DNA of 64,000 nucleotides, from NCBI RefSeq assembly GCF_042453785.1, contig NC_091670.1:40249501-40313500 (forward strand), in the 5' to 3' direction. Source of the DNA: Malus domestica (Eukaryota > Streptophyta > Magnoliopsida > Rosales > Rosaceae). The notes under the pieces were generated by a model, which searched no databases, was not told the DNA's origin, and saw nothing but the letters and a program-made list of their open reading frames with translations. Positions 22,776 through 35,800 of the stretch are shown in pieces. How positions within the stretch are numbered: position 1 is the stretch's first letter; each line of letters begins with the position of its first letter. A program made the translations under genes and the position numbers.

Positions 22776-23290
22776 TGTTGATGCACAAAATCAGTGAGGA
22801 CTTTGGTACAACAGAAAGTGTTAAGTTTGTGACATTCTCTAGATTACTCCGATCACTAGTGTGGATAAGTATGTAAATGGATAAAGACAGGGAAGCAAAC
22901 ACAAGATGTACGTGGTTCACCCAGATTGGCTACGTCCATGGAGTAAATGAGTTCTTATTAATTGTGAAGGGTTTACACAAGTATATAGGTTCAAGCTCTC
23001 CTTTAGTGAGTACTAGTGAATGATTTAGTACAAATGACATTAGGAAATATTGTGAGAGAATGATCTCTATTTATAGAAGAGAGTTTCTAGTTTCATTCTG
23101 ACATTGACACGTGTCATGTTGTGATTGGCTTCTGATGTTGACATGTGTTGCACTATGATTGGCTTTAGATGTCAACATGTGTCGCGTTGTGATTGGCCTC
23201 CTGGTTTGAGGGAAACTCTTCTGGCTCCTTGACGGTATAACGTTGATCGATGCTCAGTAGTTTCGGGATTGGTCAAGTATGGTACAAACA
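22776..23290. mobile_element. Nested solo LTR, 515 bp, TSD GGTGT
   Basis: Begins TGTTGATGCACAAAATC and ends TATGGTACAAACA with perfect GGTGT at both sides. End sequences and the cacaagatgtacgtggttca stretch match the LTRs of the element at 42,078-46,151, so it belongs to the same or a sister family, here reduced to a solo LTR. Confidence 0.92.
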
Positions 23291-23464
23291 GGTGTAATAT
23301 AATCATACTCAATACTACTCTCACATAATAGCTGGGTGATAAATCGCTAGTCACCTATGAGTCAGAACGATAATAAAGGTCTGTACGACAAGACTGTGCA
23401 CCTAAATTGGATCCAATATGACCATATGGTGCGGGATGTGACATTATATACAGGCTTGTGCCAT

Positions 23465-24181
23465 CACTGGCGGAGCTACACCCACGGCTACAGTAGGCTG
23501 TAGCCTAGGGAGGATTTTAACAAACTGCTGGTATAATAGTTTATATATGAGTTTGTTGTTGCTTATTGTATGTATAATAGCCCACATAAATCCTGCCAAA
23601 ATTATTAGTTAATGTGTTTCTTAATTTATAAATAATACTTTTATTACCTTTTATTATTTTATTATTTTTAGGCTAAAAGTAAAAATGGTAAATTAATACA
23701 TAATTAGGTTTCTCCTATTCCCCATGCTTTTTACCTATTCGTTCAAAACAAAAAAATTAAACCCTCTACCCTAAGAAAAGAAAAACTATGAATCACCATC
23801 AAATTATTTTCTAATGAAATTCAACACTAGATATGCTCTTCATGTCTTCATTTAACCTATTTCTTGATTCAATTGTTCATTCCATATATCTACAGCACGA
23901 CTTGAATTGGTATCCCCTAACCTTTTTTCTTTTGGGTACTTGTTATCAACAAAAGTGATAATATTTGTTCTCTTTCTATTGCTTTTTTGTATGCATGTTT
24001 TATTTGTGTAAAAATTAGTTGGAAAGTAATTAATAAACTTGTTTGGATTATTAGTACTTCATGTTCCTACTTTTATGTAGATTACTATATAATTTTATGT
24101 AGGCAAAAAAAAAATTCATAAGATTATATGCTAATGATTTTAGTTAGCCCACCCAAGAAAAATTTTCTGGCTCCGCTATTA
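23465..24181. mobile_element. Nested non-autonomous hAT element, TSD TGTGCCAT
   Basis: The 8-bp TSD TGTGCCAT flanks both ends, the length expected for hAT. Termini CACTGGCGGAGCTA and TGGCTCCGCTATTA are imperfect inverted repeats. The interior is AT-rich with no transposase frame. Confidence 0.88.
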
Positions 24182-25617
24182 TGTGCCATAACTCTGGCAA
24201 AATCACAATCACCCTAAGTGCAGTTTTATGAGTTCAACGTTATTCTATCACATATCACATCATCGATAATTCACATAACCAAACATAACTCACATGAGCT
24301 TACCTGAGCGTCCACAGTACCATAATTATATATAATGCATCATATACGAAATATAAATTCATATGCATGGCATTTAAGGTATACTTTCATTTAAACACAT
24401 ATTTCTGGGAAAATATCAAGTATATAAATATATACTGAAAACCAAAAGCCCACTCATTGGTATGTCGAAGGGTCGTAGCCCCCGAGTCGCCTTTGAATAC
24501 TCTCGTCCTCGTGATAAGTCTCACCTATATGCGAATTAACTATAAAAACGTTATTTTAGAGCACATACAAAAAATTAGCTAATAACTCTCATACAATGCT
24601 CAATTTTTGTATTTGAATATATCACAGTGACCTACACAACCTCAAGATCATCCCTAAATTTTTACAATATTTTTCTGACCCCTCACGCGCTGCCACGCAC
24701 CGGCAAGGGCAACGCCTTACTCGCCCCCACGCGCGGCCACGTGACAAGCATACTGATGGCGTCAATCAACATCATCAGGAATATTCTAGGGAATATTCTG
24801 TTAAAACCCAATGGTAACTGTTAAAGATGACTGACGGCATGAGCATATTCTGTCAACCTTGACGGAATATACTCCTTTCTTCTCCGATGAGTCGTCGGTC
24901 GCCGGCGACTTCGCCGATTTCTTGGTAAAACTTTAAATCGCTTATTCTTCTTCGTTTCTTCGCCATTTTTCATGAAATTGGTACCAAAATGAAGCTAATA
25001 ACATGTAGAATCACTTTGTATAAGTTTCAAGGCTTAAAATCTACTAGTTTTTCCCTGAGAAAGCTCGATAGTTCGGCTTACCTAGATATGCGTCGATCTC
25101 AGCCCTCCGACGTCCAATTCCTTCCAACGAAGTACCCCAAGACTCGTGAGGACCTCCTTAAGCTTCCTATAAGCTTCAAATTCCCTGAAACACAAGATTT
25201 TACGTATGCATGAACAATGCACAAAGTCGGAGCTAGGGTTTCCACGTGAAATCGAAGGTTTCCTTACCTGAAAATGGTTCCTTTGAATTCGTATGGTTCT
25301 CACGAACACAATGGTGATCTTAAAACCTTCGATCTACAAGGTTTAAGAGGGTTTCTGGGTTGGTCCGTACGAAGAAGGGAGAGAGAGAATGAGAATCTGC
25401 GAGAGAGAGGGCACGGGAAGGAAAGAGAAATAAGATAGGTGTGTGTATGGTCCAAAAGCCACCAATCAAAACTAAGAAAAGTCTTAGTTGTAATTGGGTC
25501 ACCAATCTAAAACAATTTAACCCAATAATAACTTACACACATCATTTAACATCCGAGGGTAATTCCGTCATTCTACGTCATCGAGAATAATCTTCCGGGA
25601 CGGGCTGTGACAATATC

Positions 25618-26304
25618 AGCAATATTTATGTTAATTATGAATAGGTCAATCATGTATTTAATACTTAAATGTATTTAAAATAAACACCTTATCAATGTTT
25701 TCTGAACTGTGCTCGATTTTTCTCCTTCGCTTTGGTTCTGTCCCATTGGATTTTTCAAGCAAGATTTTATCAAGGCAACTATCATTAACTGTGAACATAA
25801 TTTATCATTGAGACACGAACATCCAAGGGGGAGTGTCGTGGAAAAAAATGTAGATATCTTTATACGTTGTATGGTAGTAAACCATCATAAACACCATAAA
25901 TATGTAGAAACGCCCTTGCGGTACCTTTGAATGATAACTCATGTATTTGTTGCCCTATGTAAAGATGGCTAATGATAATGGAAGACTAATTTTCTCATCC
26001 CAATCTCTCCTGTCTCTCTTATTCTCTTTTCTCTATATTTTATTTCCAACAAGTTGTGTTTTTTTTTTAGTATTGTTAAGCAACCCAATAGATTTTAATC
26101 GTAGTCTTTGTTTTTTTTCTTTTATATTTTTAATCAATTTCAGTTGCTTATCAGTTCTAGCTAATTGAGCTCTTTTACAGCAATTTTTTTCTTTAAATAA
26201 AATTATTATTATTAAAAAGAGTGAGAAAATTCGAAATTGTTACAATAATTTAAAAAAAATAGGAGTTTCAAATCATGAAGGTAGAGGGAGTTAACAACAT
26301 TTTA
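25618..26304. mobile_element. Old copia-like 3' remnant, shared with 61,640-62,280
   Basis: A purine tract plus possible LTR start (ccaagggggagtgtcgtgg, near 25,824) follows a short coding-like stretch (KATIINCEHNLSLRHEH), the arrangement seen at the 3' end of Ty1/copia elements. The right LTR end is not clear. Block B has the same piece, so it predates the duplication. Confidence 0.4.
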
Positions 26305-26764
26305 GGGGGGGGTGTAGTCAAACTAGGATTTTGAAGGATTTTAAAAGTGATAGATTTGATAGGATTTAAGATGATTAAAGACTCTTACAAAATTCATATG
26401 GATTTTAAAGAATATGAATGGATTGCGGTGGATTGTGGGGGAAGGATTTGAAATCCTAGGGGGTGAGGTTTGATTCTTTTTAGTTTTGGTTATATATGGT
26501 ATGCTTTCAAATCCCAGAAAATCCACAACTTTTTAAAATCCTTTAAAATCTTAATTTTTTTAATACACTTAGATTTGGATGGATTCTAAAATCCTTTAAA
26601 ATCTTTTAATTGACTACACCTAGATTTGAATGGATTCTAAAATCTTTTAATTGACTACACCTAGATTTTAATGGATTCTAAAATCCTTTAAAATCTTTTA
26701 ATTGACTACACTATGATTTTAAAGTCTTTAAAATCCTCTCAAATCCAAGTTTGACTACACCCCC
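26305..26764. mobile_element. MITE with GGGGGTGTAGTCAAAC ends
   Basis: Inverted ends GGGGGTGTAGTCAAAC and GTTTGACTACACCCCC. The interior is a run of related aaaatcctttaaaatctttt motifs. Block B lacks it: caacattttaattaag is continuous at about 62,285. Confidence 0.85.
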
Positions 26765-26772
26765 TAAAGATT

Positions 26773-28130
26773 TTAAGGAAAACTAATGAAAATGGCTTGA
26801 AAACTTTGAGTTTTAACTAGGGGTGGGCAAACGGGTACAGGAACCGCGGGTAGGGGTGGGTAATTCAAGTTCGGGGCAGGTATGGGACATGTCCAATATT
26901 TCTAAACACAAAACGGGGCGAGGCTGTTCGGGTATATGAAATTATCGGGGCGGGGCGGGTCTTAAAATAGAAGGGAACGGGCCCCCAGCCTGACCCGTTT
27001 CTTTTCCTCATCCCTAGTCTTCTCTATCTCTCTTCCCCGACACTTTTCATTTCACTCAAACCCGGCCCATTTCTTTTCCTCATCAGTCATCCCTAGTCTT
27101 TTCAATCTCTCTTCCCTAACTCCTTTCATTTCACTCGTACCTCGAGACCTCCTCTTAACTCGCTCCCAGCCTCCCACCGTCCTAGCTCCGTACCTCGCCA
27201 TCATCATCGTCAGACCTCCATCTCTCCTGATTTACTCATGTCTTCCTCGCTGCGTCCGCCGCCATGTCTCTCTTTCTGTGACGAACTTAAAGGGACGGAC
27301 GAAGTTGAACAACTCGAAACGACGCCTCTTCTGTCTGAATTAGACCCATATTTGCAGCGCACGACTCTGCTCATAGTCCTCTTCGGTTTTAAGGTATTAC
27401 GTTTTAGAGATTTAGGATTGAAAATTAAATTAGGGTTTTCTAGATTTAGGGATTTTGTTGGGTTCTTGAACCTTGACCTCTGTTATGTTCCAATTTCAAA
27501 TATATATTGAATTGAATTTGAATCGACTGTGTTTGAAACTTCTGTTGAATTAAATTGAATTTGAGCAGGAGAAGAGGCAGATGTGGGTTGGGCAATGTCG
27601 AATCTCATTGTGGGTGGTGAGGTGGGCATGGCGGGCGACAATATTGACTGGCAATGGTACGGGCGGTGCTATTAAGTTGCAGAAGAATACGAAGGAGGGG
27701 GTGTGGGCATGGGTGGATATCGCAAGCTCAATTGAATTTTTTCTGGTTTTGTTTGTGATTAATTGCTTGTATATGATAGTTATTGATGGATCTTGACATG
27801 CCCATTTAATTGTTATTGGCAATGCTAGTTTGATTGTAACAAATTCAAACCGATTGAATTGTATCCCAGAAAAAAAAATCAATAAAGGAACTGAGGACCC
27901 GGCCCGAACCAGCCCATTTCAACCGGGCCAGGTTAGGTTCGGTTCTTATATTAGAAAATGTTGTTCCCGGCCCGTTTCTCTTAAGCCCGGATCCAGTCCG
28001 ATCACTTCGAAATTGGCCCCAACCCGGCCCGGGCCCACCTCTAGTTTTAACGATAAGGACAAAATAAAGGGTAAAGTGAATAGTACCAAGTTTGACTTTT
28101 TAGTGTAAAAATGTAATTTTTCGTTAAAAT
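26773..28130. mobile_element. MITE of the 12,936 family split by an hAT
   Basis: The left part aaggaaaactaatgaaaatg...gagttttaac (26,773-26,817) and right part gttttaacgataagg...tttttcgttaaa (28,044-28,130) join to the family consensus once the hAT between them is removed. Confidence 0.75.
26818..28043. mobile_element. Non-autonomous hAT element, TSD GTTTTAAC
   Basis: 8-bp TSD GTTTTAAC at both ends; termini TAGGGGTGGGCAAAC and GGGCCCACCTCTA are inverted. Sub-terminal regions are GC-rich runs of cggg/cccg. The interior (27,000-27,830) has a gene-like base composition with a 90-codon plus-strand ORF (27,238-27,510), which I cannot identify; it could be captured sequence. No transposase seen. 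Confidence 0.85.
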
Positions 28131-28149
28131 AAGATTTTAATGGATTCTA

Positions 28150-28230
28150 AAATCCTTAATTAAGAAATTAGGCTTCAACCCAACTCATCTTTGCAACGCC
28201 GGTTCCACTTCACATCAACAGGCAATGTTT
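28150..28230. repeat. End of homology with block B (62,284-62,356)
   Basis: The stretch taattaagaaattaggcttc to cacttcacatcaacaggcaa marks the last block A sequence that I can match to block B. Confidence 0.7.
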
Positions 28231-29752
28231 TCTCCTCAACAAATAGTATTCTTTTATGAGACAAAGACTAATGAGGGTGATATATATAATTAATAATAAT
28301 ACTTGTGTTCCCTTTGTGAGTGAATGCACTTATTTTACCATTCTCTAATAATGTATCTTTATTATATAAATTTATATCATGTGGATATCTTCCTATAAAA
28401 AAGTTATTCAAATTGGAAATCCTTACGTCATCAAAATATATAAAAAAATGGACGATCTCATCGTAAATATGTTAGTTACTCACACTATAACTTTGTATAT
28501 TCCCTCACGTAGGAAACGCAATAATTATCCTCTAATTAATTCTTCTTGAGAGTAGAATTTTTATTGTTGGTTTTTCGCAACCTTCAGACCTAAAGCTGAT
28601 ATGGACCTCTCATTGTTTTTTGGGTTGCCGTTCTTATTTTGCTTGGTCCTTTTACCTTTTCTATAGTTGTTTATCTAGTTCTTTTGAGCCTCGTACTAAT
28701 TTTTAATGTAATGAAAATTATCTTCGTGATAAAAAAAAAAATCATTAGTCCTCGTATGAACATGCGATGTAACACACTTTCATGGAACAACAGATGATAA
28801 AGACGATATCCAAATTTTCTCTGTGTTATGTGGACTTTCCCAACCAAATAAATAATAACCAATAAACAAATAAATAAGAGTTTAACTTCAAACATTGAGA
28901 AGCGAAATTCCAACACTACGAGCCTAACTTTTGTCTTCATCATCATCATAGACTAGTCTCCTATCCATCAACTCCTACATCAATTTTTTTTTTTACTAGA
29001 TTGTAGCTCACTTTCAAAAGAGTTACGTAAAGTATTTAAGCACCATAAAAGAAAATTAAACGACAACGATTGACATAATATTAGTAGTATCATGGTCTAA
29101 AATATTCATAATATCTTGATATTTTTATTGAAATTTTCGTGTTTTTAGACTACCTATATTTTCAATATCATCGATATTTTAAACCTTGCTAAGTCACTCA
29201 TGTATCTTACCATGCAATGTATAAAGTGTAAAATATTGTACTAATTCATTATATATAAATGATTATAGTGTGTTTAAACTTCTTTCATTAATTACTACAT
29301 ATTTTCTACACTCACAATGTTTGCCAGCTCGCTATATAATCAACTTAAATCAATTATATCTATCATGTAATGCATTTCCTTCCAATTTTTTGTGATAAAC
29401 TAATAGATAATTGACTAAATAAACATCCTGCAAAGTTTCAATAAAAATTTCCAAGTTTTTCTTACAATTTCCGTAGTTTTTATTCAATTTTTATCGATAT
29501 CGATAATATCCCGATATTTCCATCGAAATTTCCGTATTTTTAGACTACTGATATTTCCGATATCATCGATATTTTATACCTTGGTAGTTATACATTTTAT
29601 CGGCCTCATTTTTATGCAACTTATACATTAAATTATTGTCAAAATGTACATATAAAGTAGCTGATCAACGATGAGATTTTAGGCAACCATTTTCTTCTAC
29701 GACGTCAAAGGTTGTAGAGGTGGCCATGTGCACTACATGCGTAAATCAACTA
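28231..29752. other. Inter-block spacer, no genes
   Basis: AT-rich. Motifs of the type gatatttccatcgaaatttc and gatatcatcgatatttta recur at about 29,100-29,190 and 29,500-29,580, suggesting a degenerate dispersed repeat. No coding frame is supported. Confidence 0.5.
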
Positions 29753-29955
29753 GGGACTTGGATCCTCTCTTAAGCCCAAGGAGAGGATCCTCCTAACCAA
29801 ATGACTTGGATTGTTGGATGAAAATCTAACGATTACAAACAGATGATCTCTTTAAAGTTATAATATTTATTACCGTTGAATTTTCATCAAACGGTCAAAT
29901 ATCATTGGTCAAAAGGGTCCTCTCATTGGGCTCAGAGAGGACCCAAGTGCATCAA
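29753..29955. mobile_element. MITE (about 200 bp)
   Basis: Ends acttggatcctctc...aagcccaa and ttgggctcagagaggacccaagt are inverted. Internal sequence has the accgttgaattttcatc motif common in plant MITEs. TSD unclear. Confidence 0.65.
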
Positions 29956-31600
29956 CCAGAACTATTGCTATTATAACAATTCATGAAATCAATTAAACAA
30001 TAATTTTCCTTCTGGCAGGCATGTTAGTTATTTCTTATTTGGCCAATTGCCTAGTGGATTTGGTAGATTTAACCTCTCCACCACAAACACATTTAAAAAT
30101 TTCCAGAAATCCGTAACGTAAAATTTAAAAATAAATATTAATAACAGCAAGTTCTTTTCACCGACCGTGACCGAGATCTGTCACATATCCAAAATGTCAC
30201 CTCCTTATCGCAAAAACCAAATTTGACTTGGGATAAATACCGTGTACAAATTAAACGCGTTTCTCTAGCTTTTGCGTAAAGAGGCAACCCAACACTAAAC
30301 TAGGAAAACGTTGGGTTGACAAAGATACCATGAAGAATAAAGGGGTTATGCAATCCACTTTGCAAGATAATCAAAGTTTCCCGTTGTAGACTTGTCTTAA
30401 CCCAACACTAAACTAAGAAAACGTTGCTTTCCCGTTGTAACATGAAACAACATTAAACAACATTAAACAATATTAAATAACATTAAATAACATAAAAATT
30501 ATACAACATAAAAAAAACCATTTAACAACATAAAACTTAAAATGCGTACTTCTTGCTTCTTGTGGCCTAAAGATGTGCAACAAGATCTTGATGTAGGTAC
30601 TTGTTTGTGGCACGAAAACGTATCATCCTAGCCGTTGGATTTGAATTTTTTTTGTTTTCGGCCAAAAAATTTTAAATTTAAAAGTTGAAGATGGTGAGAA
30701 ATATGATCCTACACTGTTCATTAAAATATTAATTTCTTGAATGACCAAAAGGCTAAAACAAGCCATCCTTCGGTTGGAGATGCCTAAGGAGAGACTAGAG
30801 ATAGAGAGTTTCCTATATATGATTTTCATTAACAAGATTGAAATGATTTCAGAGAGAAGATCAAGTATGGTTATTTTTATTTTGTAGAGTGTAGACATTA
30901 TAACTATACATTCATAATAACATGAGTAATGTTATATTTATCACATTTGTACTCTTTCTCTGATAAAGGTAGGGTTCATCAACACATGTGGGTTCTATTT
31001 GCCCATCAACACATGCGGATCTCATTTTTATTAGAAAAATAGTACAAATATGGTACGGAAAATATGATAAGATCGCAATTTTGTAATAACATATATACTC
31101 AACTATTTATATACCGACCCATCTCCTTTTAGTGTAGATAATATCGTTTGTTAAAAAAAATGTTGAACTTGTCATAATCATTGAATCCATTTACCATGAA
31201 CAAACGGCAGTTTACTAAACTTGCCCTCAGAGTATATATAAAAGGTGAATCACAATCTATTGCATTAATATAAGGAAACAATTTATAGGGTTTGACGGGT
31301 GACTTAATATGCTATATGGCACAATGAAAATTAAGTTCACACTTTATCCCAAATAAGGTGTTGCACCTTTAATTTATGGATGCTGGTTTGACGTGTGACC
31401 GAAATAATCAAATTGTAGCCATTAATCATTTTACAAGTAATAATATGTAGTTTTTACTGTTTACGATTCACACAACAATCTGCTAGGAAGTAGAAAATGC
31501 AGTACTTGTCCCTCTCACAGAAGTCATGAATAATTATCAAATTCAAAGATAAAGAAAAACCACACAATTTACAAGAGGAAAGAAAATGAAGGGATAAAGA
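29956..31600. other. Inter-block spacer, no genes
   Basis: AT-rich. Includes a roughly 10-bp tandem array acattaaaca/acattaaata at 30,447-30,500. A 91-codon minus-strand ORF (30,623-30,898) has no recognisable domain. Confidence 0.5.
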
Positions 31601-32716
31601 AAGTAAGAAAGGAATACCTCTATGGGAGGACTCTTATTTGCTTCAGATGCCTACAATATTCATCATATAAACACTGATTAAGTAGTCATCGAAAACCAAA
31701 ACAAATGTCGAACATAGGGTGAAAAACAGAAAGAATAACCGCAGCTCATCATACCAATAGAGATAGAACTGCCCGATGCCCAAGTATGACTGAAAAATGG
31801 CAATCCAAACATGGCGCCTTCTAGCTCATCAAACTGTCAAAACCTAGGTTCCACCAAAAAGATACAAGTCACCTAGTTACTTGTAAAATAAAAATCTGTT
31901 TCAAAATAGTGGAAAATATTATTAACATTGTTCAAAGTCCACATTGTTGTACCTACCAAGAAACAAGAAGGATTGTATCTTATCATGAAAAAGAACATAG
32001 GTACCTTTTCAATTGTAATTGTACAAAAATGAGAGACCACTTCCGAACTTCTCTTGGAACTTCAATCAATTTCTGCCCACTTTTAAATGCCTTGACATAC
32101 TTAAGCCTATTTCTTTGAGCTTCAGTTTTGGCTTCTGATGCCTTTAAATTTCTTAAAGATTCTTACCAAGTTTTACAAACTCACTTCTATACAACCATTT
32201 GTCAGTATACATACCATTTTCTTTGAGCTTCAGTCTTTGCAACACCAAAACCCCCCAAATAGACCCGGAATTTTGCAATGTGCAGGGAATATACAAAAAA
32301 AACCCTCCTATCCATCTAAAACGAAATCAGAACCCAAACCACAATCAAAATCCGTAAAATTAATTTAGCCAACCCTAAATCTAATAATTCTAACAAATAT
32401 TATAGTATCAATTGAGAGAGAATTTGAGAAGATACCTAGAGATGAAAGGAAGAGCGTTTCCTCTGATAGGGGTTCCGTGAAAGCATCTGTTGACCAGAAA
32501 AGAAAAGGCAAAAAACCCCAAATTACATATCAAGCAATTATAGATAGATCGAACCTTGAAAATTGAAATTTCAAACAAGAGAAAGGTTATAAACTTACAA
32601 CGATCTGGGTGTTGGTTACTGGGTTTGGATTTGGGTTTCTGATAAGAGAGAGAATCGTATGAGGAACCGATAGAGGAACTGCACCGGCAACAGAGAGCAA
32701 CTGATATGGTGGAGAA
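31600..32716 (-). pseudogene. Possible multi-exon gene or gene remnant, unidentified
   Basis: On the minus strand several exon-like pieces have plausible splice sites. A 5' piece near 32,600-32,710 ends at gtaagt. A short piece at about 32,450-32,495 follows tttctggtcaacag and precedes gtatctt. A piece at 32,013-32,135 reads open (EAQRNRLKYVKAFKSGQKL, then IEVPREVRKW). A piece at 31,755-31,835 follows ttttgacag and reads FDELEGAMFGLPFFSHTWA. Phases do not all agree and no long frame results. I do not recognise the protein. It may be a degraded gene, a transcript leader or chance. Confidence 0.3.
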
Positions 32717-33521
32717 TAGAGATGGGCAAAATATCCCGGTTATCCGCCCATTTAAAGTTCACAGTTACGGTTATGGTAATTGAACGGTTATGGGTACTAC
32801 CCGTGGTTATAACGGGTATCTATTGGTTATGGGTATTATCCGCGGTTATAACAGGTATTCATTTACCCATTTAATTTCATATATGTAAAATTTATAATAT
32901 TTTTAACAGTTATAACGCGTTTTTGTATTTGTTGCCAAACTTTTCGTATACAAAAAATTTGAAGCACAAGAAGCCAACAAGGAGAAAGATCAAAGAGCTT
33001 ACTTGAAGCTTATGATCTATCCTGCGGTTAATAGAAAGTACTGGTATTAGTGTAGAAAAATGTTTGTTTTTAGAAGCTTTATTTTGTAATCATATGAATT
33101 ATAATTAAAGACTTGCTTGGGTGTAGTAAAAAAATATCGTTTGTAAACTATTATTTCAATTATTAGAATTGTATGATGACCTAAATGATTAAAATAGAGA
33201 AATGCATGCTAAAATGTATTTATAACAGTGTTTAATTGTCAGATTTTTTTTTTTTTTGTAATTTTCAAGTTGTTAAAAAAAACATGCAGAGAGGTGAAAA
33301 AAGGGATTAAAAAATGATAAACGGGTTCAAAACGGGTAAACGGGTAAATGATTATGGTTAAATAGGTAAACGGTTATGGGTAAATGGGTACACGGTTATG
33401 GGTATGAGTATAACCGTTTATGCAATTACCCAACGGGTAAACGGCTATGTGGGTATGAACATAAATGGTTATGAGTAAATAACCGCGGTTACCCGCCCGC
33501 TATAACCATTGCACATCCCTA
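32717..33521. mobile_element. Non-autonomous hAT-like element
   Basis: Termini TAGAGATGGGCAAAA and TTGCACATCCCTA are inverted. Flanks gtggagaa and atagagaa share six of eight bases, consistent with a worn 8-bp TSD. Subterminal regions are runs of acgggta/ggttat motifs. The interior has no open transposase. Confidence 0.75.
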
Positions 33522-33709
33522 ATAGAGAACATACGAGAATAGCCGCTTGGATGGTCAATCCAAGAAGAGAAAATCTTGCCACAATCACGGTACTTGAAAA
33601 AAAAAACAATTTTAAAGGAGGGAAACAATCGCGCCTTTTTTTTAATAGACTCTGTCGACGATATTCTTGACAAATAGTCGGGTGAGCTTATTTTTCACAA
33701 CATTTTATT

Positions 33710-34264
33710 TAGGACTAGGTTCGGTTGGCAAATCGTGTCAAATTTCTTGTGCCATTTGCCAGCCACATATACATAATTACCAAAAATCAGTTACCGTTCG
33801 CCAACCATCTTCTTGCGGTTGCCAAAAATCGGTTCAACCAAAATGATTGGCTGGTTCGGTTGGTAAATGGCACAACCGGTGGTTTCCACTTCTTCCTCGC
33901 TATCTTCTAGTTGCAAGGGCTCAATTTGATTTTCAGATTGGGATGCTTGTTCGGTTGCATTGTGTGGTTCATTTTGGGTTAATCCATGTTGTGCACTAGC
34001 AATTAATTGGCTAGACTCCATCATCCTAAACATAAGCAACACATATACATTCAAAATCATATATATGTACGTGTATATATAGTATCAGTAATCATCATGT
34101 TATCAATTTTGTTAACAATATTTTCTATATTGATTATGGCATGAATCATATACATATACATATATTTTTTAAACCCTAAAACTAAGGAGTTATTTATTTT
34201 CTAAGCCCTAAAATTGAGGAGTCAAGCATGTAAAAAAATACTTAAAATATCTAAATAGAAAAAG

Positions 34265-34302
<38 letters not shown>

Positions 34303-34483
34303 TATCGGTAGGTATGGCATACCGCCGACATACAAAATCAATTACCAAAGCCATGCCATTAATTGTCGGTTCGGTAAAATGCCAACCGATTATGAAAAAA
34401 TGCCAAAACTATACCATACCATTTTGAGCCAACCGGTATGGTTCGGTCGGTAAATCGGCTTATGGCAAAATTTCTCACCCCTA
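33710..34483. mobile_element. hAT-derived element, TSD ATTTTATT
   Basis: ATTTTATT flanks both ends; the right terminus reads CTCACCCCTA and the left TAGGACTAGG, weakly inverted. Subterminal gccaaccg/cggttggc motifs repeat. An 89-codon minus-strand ORF (33,791-34,060; MESSQLIASAQ...) resembles the acidic N-terminal exon ahead of the BED finger in RICESLEEPER-type hAT transposases, a weak resemblance judged by eye. An A-run plus (TA)n lies at 34,269-34,303. Confidence 0.65.
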
Positions 34484-35800
34484 ATTTTATTTGTCGCCTT
34501 AAACCTATTGGTTTCTAGCCTACAATTTGGATATTTTGTTGGGGAAAGATTTTTGTACCAATAAAATTTTGCTTTGTCAGCTTAGGATTTGTCGGCAAAA
34601 TGACATTTTCTAGTCGTTATAATATTAGGTAGATCAAATTTGTAAACTATGTGATGTGTCACCAATAGGAAAAAAATTCAGTGTGCTGAAAATACAGTCT
34701 AGAACACCAAGTGTCATAATATATACTTGGTTGGAAATTTTTTATTTTCAAGTTTCCAACTAATTGTATTGTAACAGTTGGTGTTCCAAGCTATTTTCTC
34801 GATGCGTTGGAAAATCTCTTCACCAATTAAAAATAAACATATTAATTAACACTTAAGTAATAATCAAAGTATCAACAACTACGTCATAAAATTTACGAAA
34901 TATGATCTTAATTAATGATCTCCATGGCATTACCCTTTATCTTAGCGTATACGTACGCCTTCACATGTTTATTTGCTGATATGCAGCTTGAGTAAAAATT
35001 TCTTTTTAAGAACATATATGTGAATATAAACATATATATCTAGTGATCCATGTTGCGTTATTTAAAAATAAACAAATTAATTAATTAATAAATGAACTGT
35101 GTGCATGTCTGTGTAGAGTAATCCATATGCATGCTTGAATCCTGATCACCACGAAACCATAATATAAGCTACTCAAGGCCCGGAAGCTAGGATTGAAGAG
35201 AAAAACACCCAGTCAGATTAAGCCAATATATCAAAGTTAATACTTCGAAATGTAAGCTTTAAGATAGAAAAATCACTTACTACCTTGAGCAGTCGAGCTT
35301 CTTCAATGGCATGAAGCTTTTAGCATGAGATTGACTGCATCACAACTAAAATTTTCTCTTGGAAACTACATAAGGAATAGCATGTATACCTATAACGTTG
35401 AGAAAGTACGCCAATTTTTTCCTTCTGCACATTCATGTTTAAAAGTAATCCTCAAATGAACTTGCCCACAATGAAATGCAATTTGAGGTAGTCGAGTGTG
35501 TTCCATTTCCATTCCATGGGAATTACTACTAAACTTTGAGATGGTAAAGGATTCATGAAATTTTTTACTTTTGAGATAGCCTCTTTAACATTTCTCGACT
35601 ATAACAATGAGGGAATACTTCACCTTGTATCAAACAAGGGAGAGCGAAAATCAACTACTAATAGCATCACAGAGCCAGCAGAAGATTGAGGAGGCCATGA
35701 AGAGGAGAGAGAAAATACACTCTTTTTTTTTGTAAGGACAGAGATAATACATTCAGTAAGGGGTACTGATGTTTATATGCAATGCTGATTAGGTTTAAAT
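34484..35800. other. Inter-block spacer with a MITE remnant
   Basis: A copy of the cacttaagtaata MITE lies at about 34,625-34,935. The rest to 35,800 is AT-rich without a supported gene. Confidence 0.5.

Larger units (their letters stand above)
22058..25612 (-). mobile_element. LTR-type insertion with two nested elements
   Basis: Plus-strand ends are TGACACACCCCGACC and GGGCTGTGACA; reversed, they match the start and end of the 14,119-17,526 insertion. Flanks ATATT and ATATC agree in four of five bases; block B lacks it. Subtracting the nested solo LTR (22,776-23,290) and hAT (23,465-24,181) leaves about 2.3 kb. Short palindromic motifs of the cgtacag...ccgact type are shared with the other member. 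No coding domain. Confidence 0.8.
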
